Below, piece after piece: positions 5,066-6,550 of a stretch of 6,550 nucleotides of DNA. This DNA comes from Methanomicrobiales archaeon (lineage in GTDB: Archaea > Halobacteriota > Methanomicrobia > Methanomicrobiales > Methanospirillaceae), in contig JADGNL010000221.1 in assembly GCA_017883495.1 (NCBI GenBank), positions 1 through 6,550 on the forward strand, written 5' to 3'. Position 1 is the stretch's first letter, and every line of letters begins with the position of its first letter. The notes under the pieces are model-generated. The model had not been told where the DNA came from, made no database searches, and saw only the letters and a program-made list of their open reading frames with translations. Position numbers and translations under genes: made by a program.

Positions 5066-5075
5066 GATATATGTA
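5066..5075 (-). promoter_or_regulatory. TATA-like box for the minus-strand TFE operon
   Basis: On the minus strand CATATATCGG is the best TATA match upstream of the first operon gene. A start about 26 bases on would fall at 5040-5045, at the edge of the 5020-5041 dyad, and give a leader of about 30 nt. The element overlaps the first bases of the plus-strand gene at 5075. Confidence 0.45.
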
Positions 5076-5896
5076 TGGGTATGACACCCGGATTGAAACG
5101 CTACGAGCTGCGGTCCGGCCTCGGGTCCGAGACTCTTGTCCGCCGAGGCTTGATGGAGGAACTCGGCGAGGCCGGGCAGCTGCGGATCACGCCGGACCTC
5201 AACGTGATCAAGCTCGGTGGCCACGGCGCGATCGATTACGGGCGCTCGGTCATGCATCCGCTCAGCGCCGAGCTCGGCGAGCTCTCCCGGACGGACGATC
5301 TCCTGGTCGTGACCGGCGGCGGTGCGCGTGTCCGTCACATCATGGACGTGGGGATCGACCTCGGCATGCCGACAGGGGTGCTCGCCGAGCTCTCGGCCAA
5401 GATCTCGGAGCAGAACGCGACCATGGTCGCGCTCCTCCTCTCGGAGTGGGGGGGGACGCGGATCCATCAGGACGACCTCCTCGAGCTCCCGACGCTGATC
5501 CGGCTCGGCCAGCTCCCCGTGATCCACGGAACGCCGCCGTACGGGCTCTACGAACACCCGGCCCGGGCCGGCGGGATCCCGCCGCATCGGACGGATACGG
5601 GCGCGTTCCTGATCGCGGAGGTTCTCGGCGCCCGCTCCTGTATCCTCGGCAAGAACGTGGACGGGCTCTACTCGGCGGACCCCCGCACGCACCCCGACGC
5701 CGAGCTGATCGAAGATATACGTGCTGATGAGGTGATCGCGATGAACCTCGACGACCTCGTCCTCGAACGGATGGTCCTCGAACTGATGCAGACGGCAGTT
5801 CACATCCGCGAGCTCCGGATCGTGAACTGCCATGTGCCCGGCAATATCACGGCAGCCGTACGGGGCGAGCCGATCGGGACCGTGATCCGGGCGTGA
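5075..5896 (+). CDS. molybdenum storage protein-like amino acid kinase-fold protein
   Basis: This 273-residue protein has the amino acid kinase fold shared by UMP kinase and the molybdenum storage protein (MoSto) subunits, which bind ATP and hold polynuclear molybdate or tungstate clusters. The length equals that of MoSto subunits (about 270-276). The nucleotide-binding segments are VIKLGGHGAIDYGR (44-57, K46) and LLVVTGGGARVRHI, followed by PTGVLAELSAKISEQNATMV. The family-specific stretches GTPPYGLYEHPARAGGIPPH, RTDTGAFLIAEVLGA and KNVDGLYSADPRTHPDA follow, and the end HVPGNITAAVRGEPIGTVI matches MoSto as I recall it. Start ATG 5075 or 5081 (MTPG) are equally plausible; upstream in-frame codons lie in the promoter region. 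A UMP-kinase role is less likely. In a methanogen, storage or handling of Mo/W for formate and formylmethanofuran dehydrogenases is the natural inference. Confidence 0.85.
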   Translation: MGMTPGLKRYELRSGLGSETLVRRGLMEELGEAGQLRITPDLNVIKLGGHGAIDYGRSVMHPLSAELGELSRTDDLLVVTGGGARVRHIMDVGIDLGMPTGVLAELSAKISEQNATMVALLLSEWGGTRIHQDDLLELPTLIRLGQLPVIHGTPPYGLYEHPARAGGIPPHRTDTGAFLIAEVLGARSCILGKNVDGLYSADPRTHPDAELIEDIRADEVIAMNLDDLVLERMVLELMQTAVHIRELRIVNCHVPGNITAAVRGEPIGTVIRA

Positions 5897-5898
5897 GA

Positions 5899-5920
5899 CG
5901 CGGGGTTGGTCGCCCCCGCG
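5899..5920 (+). terminator. GC hairpin after the storage-protein-like gene
   Basis: CGCGGGG (5899-5905) pairs perfectly with CCCCGCG (5914-5920) around an eight-base loop, beginning three bases after the stop codon. No T-run follows, so it may stabilise the mRNA 3' end rather than terminate transcription. Confidence 0.4.
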
Positions 5921-5942
5921 GACAGGGCGTGCACGGAGAGAA

Positions 5943-5952
5943 GGCTTAAACT
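5943..5952 (+). promoter_or_regulatory. TATA-like element upstream of the DUF2178-like gene
   Basis: GCTTAAACTC is the most AT-rich site in the 98-base gap. A start about 26 bases downstream, near 5974, would leave a leader of about 20 nt. No Shine-Dalgarno is seen before ATG 5995, so the assignment is tentative. Confidence 0.35.
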
Positions 5953-5994
5953 CGCGAAGGGGAGACTCTTATTCACGGCTCGGTTCGACTGATA

Positions 5995-6462
5995 ATGAAA
6001 CGAAATACCTTCTACCTGCTGATCGGGGTCATCGGGATACTCCTGGTGGGCGTACTCTGGGTCTCGATTCAGCTCGCGACGCCGGTCCTGATCCAGCTGT
6101 CCTTCCTGATTGCCGTGCTCGTCGGTTACCTGTTGCGTCGTACCGTCACCGAGACCATCGAGGACGAACGGACGAACGTGATCACGCAGCACGCGGCCGT
6201 TGCGACCCTGAGCGTCTTCTGGATCGTCTTCTTCTTCGTCAGCATCGGCTCGGTCGTCTGGGAGTTCAGCCGTCCCCTCGGAATCATCTTCCCGGGACCG
6301 CCCGGCCCCGGTCCCGGGGTGGTGGTCGTGGTGGAGGGACCGCATTTCGGGAGCCTCGGTCTTGTGCAGCTGGGCCTGCTCGGCCTGATGATCATCCTCT
6401 ACGGCGGGTTCCGGATCTACTATGCCCGGAAGTTCGGGGATTGGGAGTCGGATGAAGAATAA
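5995..6462 (+). CDS. DUF2178-like four-helix membrane protein
   Basis: This 155-residue integral membrane protein has four predicted helices at about residues 6-25, 31-47, 67-90 and 121-143. A cytoplasmic loop after helix 2 carries TIEDERTNVITQHAAVATL (54-72). This resembles the D-E-R motif and following helix typical of DUF2178-type proteins. The end GGFRIYYARKFGDWES also fits that family, which is of unknown function and often sits beside a small HTH regulator. An odd Gly-Pro-rich and Val-rich loop, PGPPGPGPGVVVVVEGP (100-116), separates helices 3 and 4. The stop overlaps the start of the following HTH gene by 11 bp, so the pair is translationally coupled. A membrane partner for the regulator is a reasonable inference. 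Confidence 0.85.
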   Translation: MKRNTFYLLIGVIGILLVGVLWVSIQLATPVLIQLSFLIAVLVGYLLRRTVTETIEDERTNVITQHAAVATLSVFWIVFFFVSIGSVVWEFSRPLGIIFPGPPGPGPGVVVVVEGPHFGSLGLVQLGLLGLMIILYGGFRIYYARKFGDWESDEE

Positions 6463-6550
6463 GATCCGGGTGCTGCGGGCCATGCGCGAGATCACGCAGG
6501 AGGAACTGGCCGGGGCGCTCGGCGTTACCCGGCAGACAATCATCGCCATA
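6452..6550 (+). CDS. XRE/Cro-family HTH regulator (3' end outside window)
   Basis: The first 33 codons are visible, starting MKNKIRVLRAMREITQEELA and continuing GALGVTRQTIIAI. This is the classical Cro/XRE helix-turn-helix of the short YozG-like transcriptional regulators (about 65-70 residues). The scaffold helix covers residues 2-11, helix 2 is TQEELAGAL, the turn is at GVT and the recognition helix is RQTIIAI. ATG 6452 is 11 bases inside the preceding membrane-protein gene. The upstream GGGAG about five bases before it can serve as a ribosome binding site. It probably binds DNA as a dimer and regulates its own operon; the membrane protein may modulate it. The frame runs off the right edge. 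Confidence 0.92.
   Translation, partial: MKNKIRVLRAMREITQEELAGALGVTRQTIIAI

Noticed and set aside
5033..5833. Minus-strand open frame of 266 codons opposite the MoSto-like gene
   Set aside because: It is antisense to a protein with strong family motifs and shows no domain of its own.
1..6550. CRISPR array, insertion sequence, toxin-antitoxin or defence system
   Set aside because: No direct repeats with regular spacers, no transposase or recombinase motif and no terminal inverted repeats were seen. The HD, HTH and ATP-grasp genes lie in a housekeeping-type operon.

Overview
The window reads as chromosomal DNA of a GC-rich methanogenic archaeon, most likely of the Methanomicrobiales type (Methanoculleus or a relative). 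The evidence is archaeal transcription factor E (TFE), the archaeal tRNA C56 2'-O-methyltransferase Trm56, a tRNA-Leu with no encoded CCA, TATA-like boxes at plausible archaeal promoter distances, and a methanogen-style ACT-domain regulator. The taxonomic call is inference from gene content and base composition; no database was searched.

Layout. Bases 1-193 probably hold the 3' end of an unrecognised plus-strand gene. A small two-helix membrane protein follows (222-437, +). Bases 438-822 hold no intact gene, but two adjacent minus-strand frames together read like one frameshifted C-terminal fragment of a protein (about 483-709). A minus-strand tRNA-Leu(GAG) lies at 823-907. It is divergent from a predicted ACT-domain regulator (998-1516, +), and a perfect palindromic TATA box sits between them.

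The core is a compact minus-strand run of seven genes, read from about 5010 down to 1506: a 68-aa unknown protein, two small winged-helix proteins (119 and 96 aa), trm56, an ATP-grasp enzyme starting at a GTG, tfe, and an HDIG phosphohydrolase. The last five genes overlap by 4-11 bases at each junction, so translational coupling is likely. The run therefore joins basal transcription (TFE), tRNA modification (Trm56) and unassigned enzymes in one probable transcript. Its last gene converges on, and overlaps by 11 bp, the ACT-regulator gene.

On the other side of a short divergent promoter region (5011-5074) lies an amino-acid-kinase-fold protein that closely resembles molybdenum storage protein subunits (5075-5896, +). 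The divergent region carries a perfect 8+8 bp dyad (5020-5041) placed where it could act on both directions. A GC hairpin follows the kinase gene. Next come a four-helix DUF2178-like membrane protein (5995-6462, +) and, overlapping it by 11 bp, the start of a small XRE/Cro-type HTH regulator that runs off the window (6452-6550, +).

No CRISPR array, insertion sequence or obvious defence system was found. The less-charted parts are the seven-gene TFE operon with its unknown members, the dyad in the divergent promoter, and the frameshifted fragment next to the tRNA.
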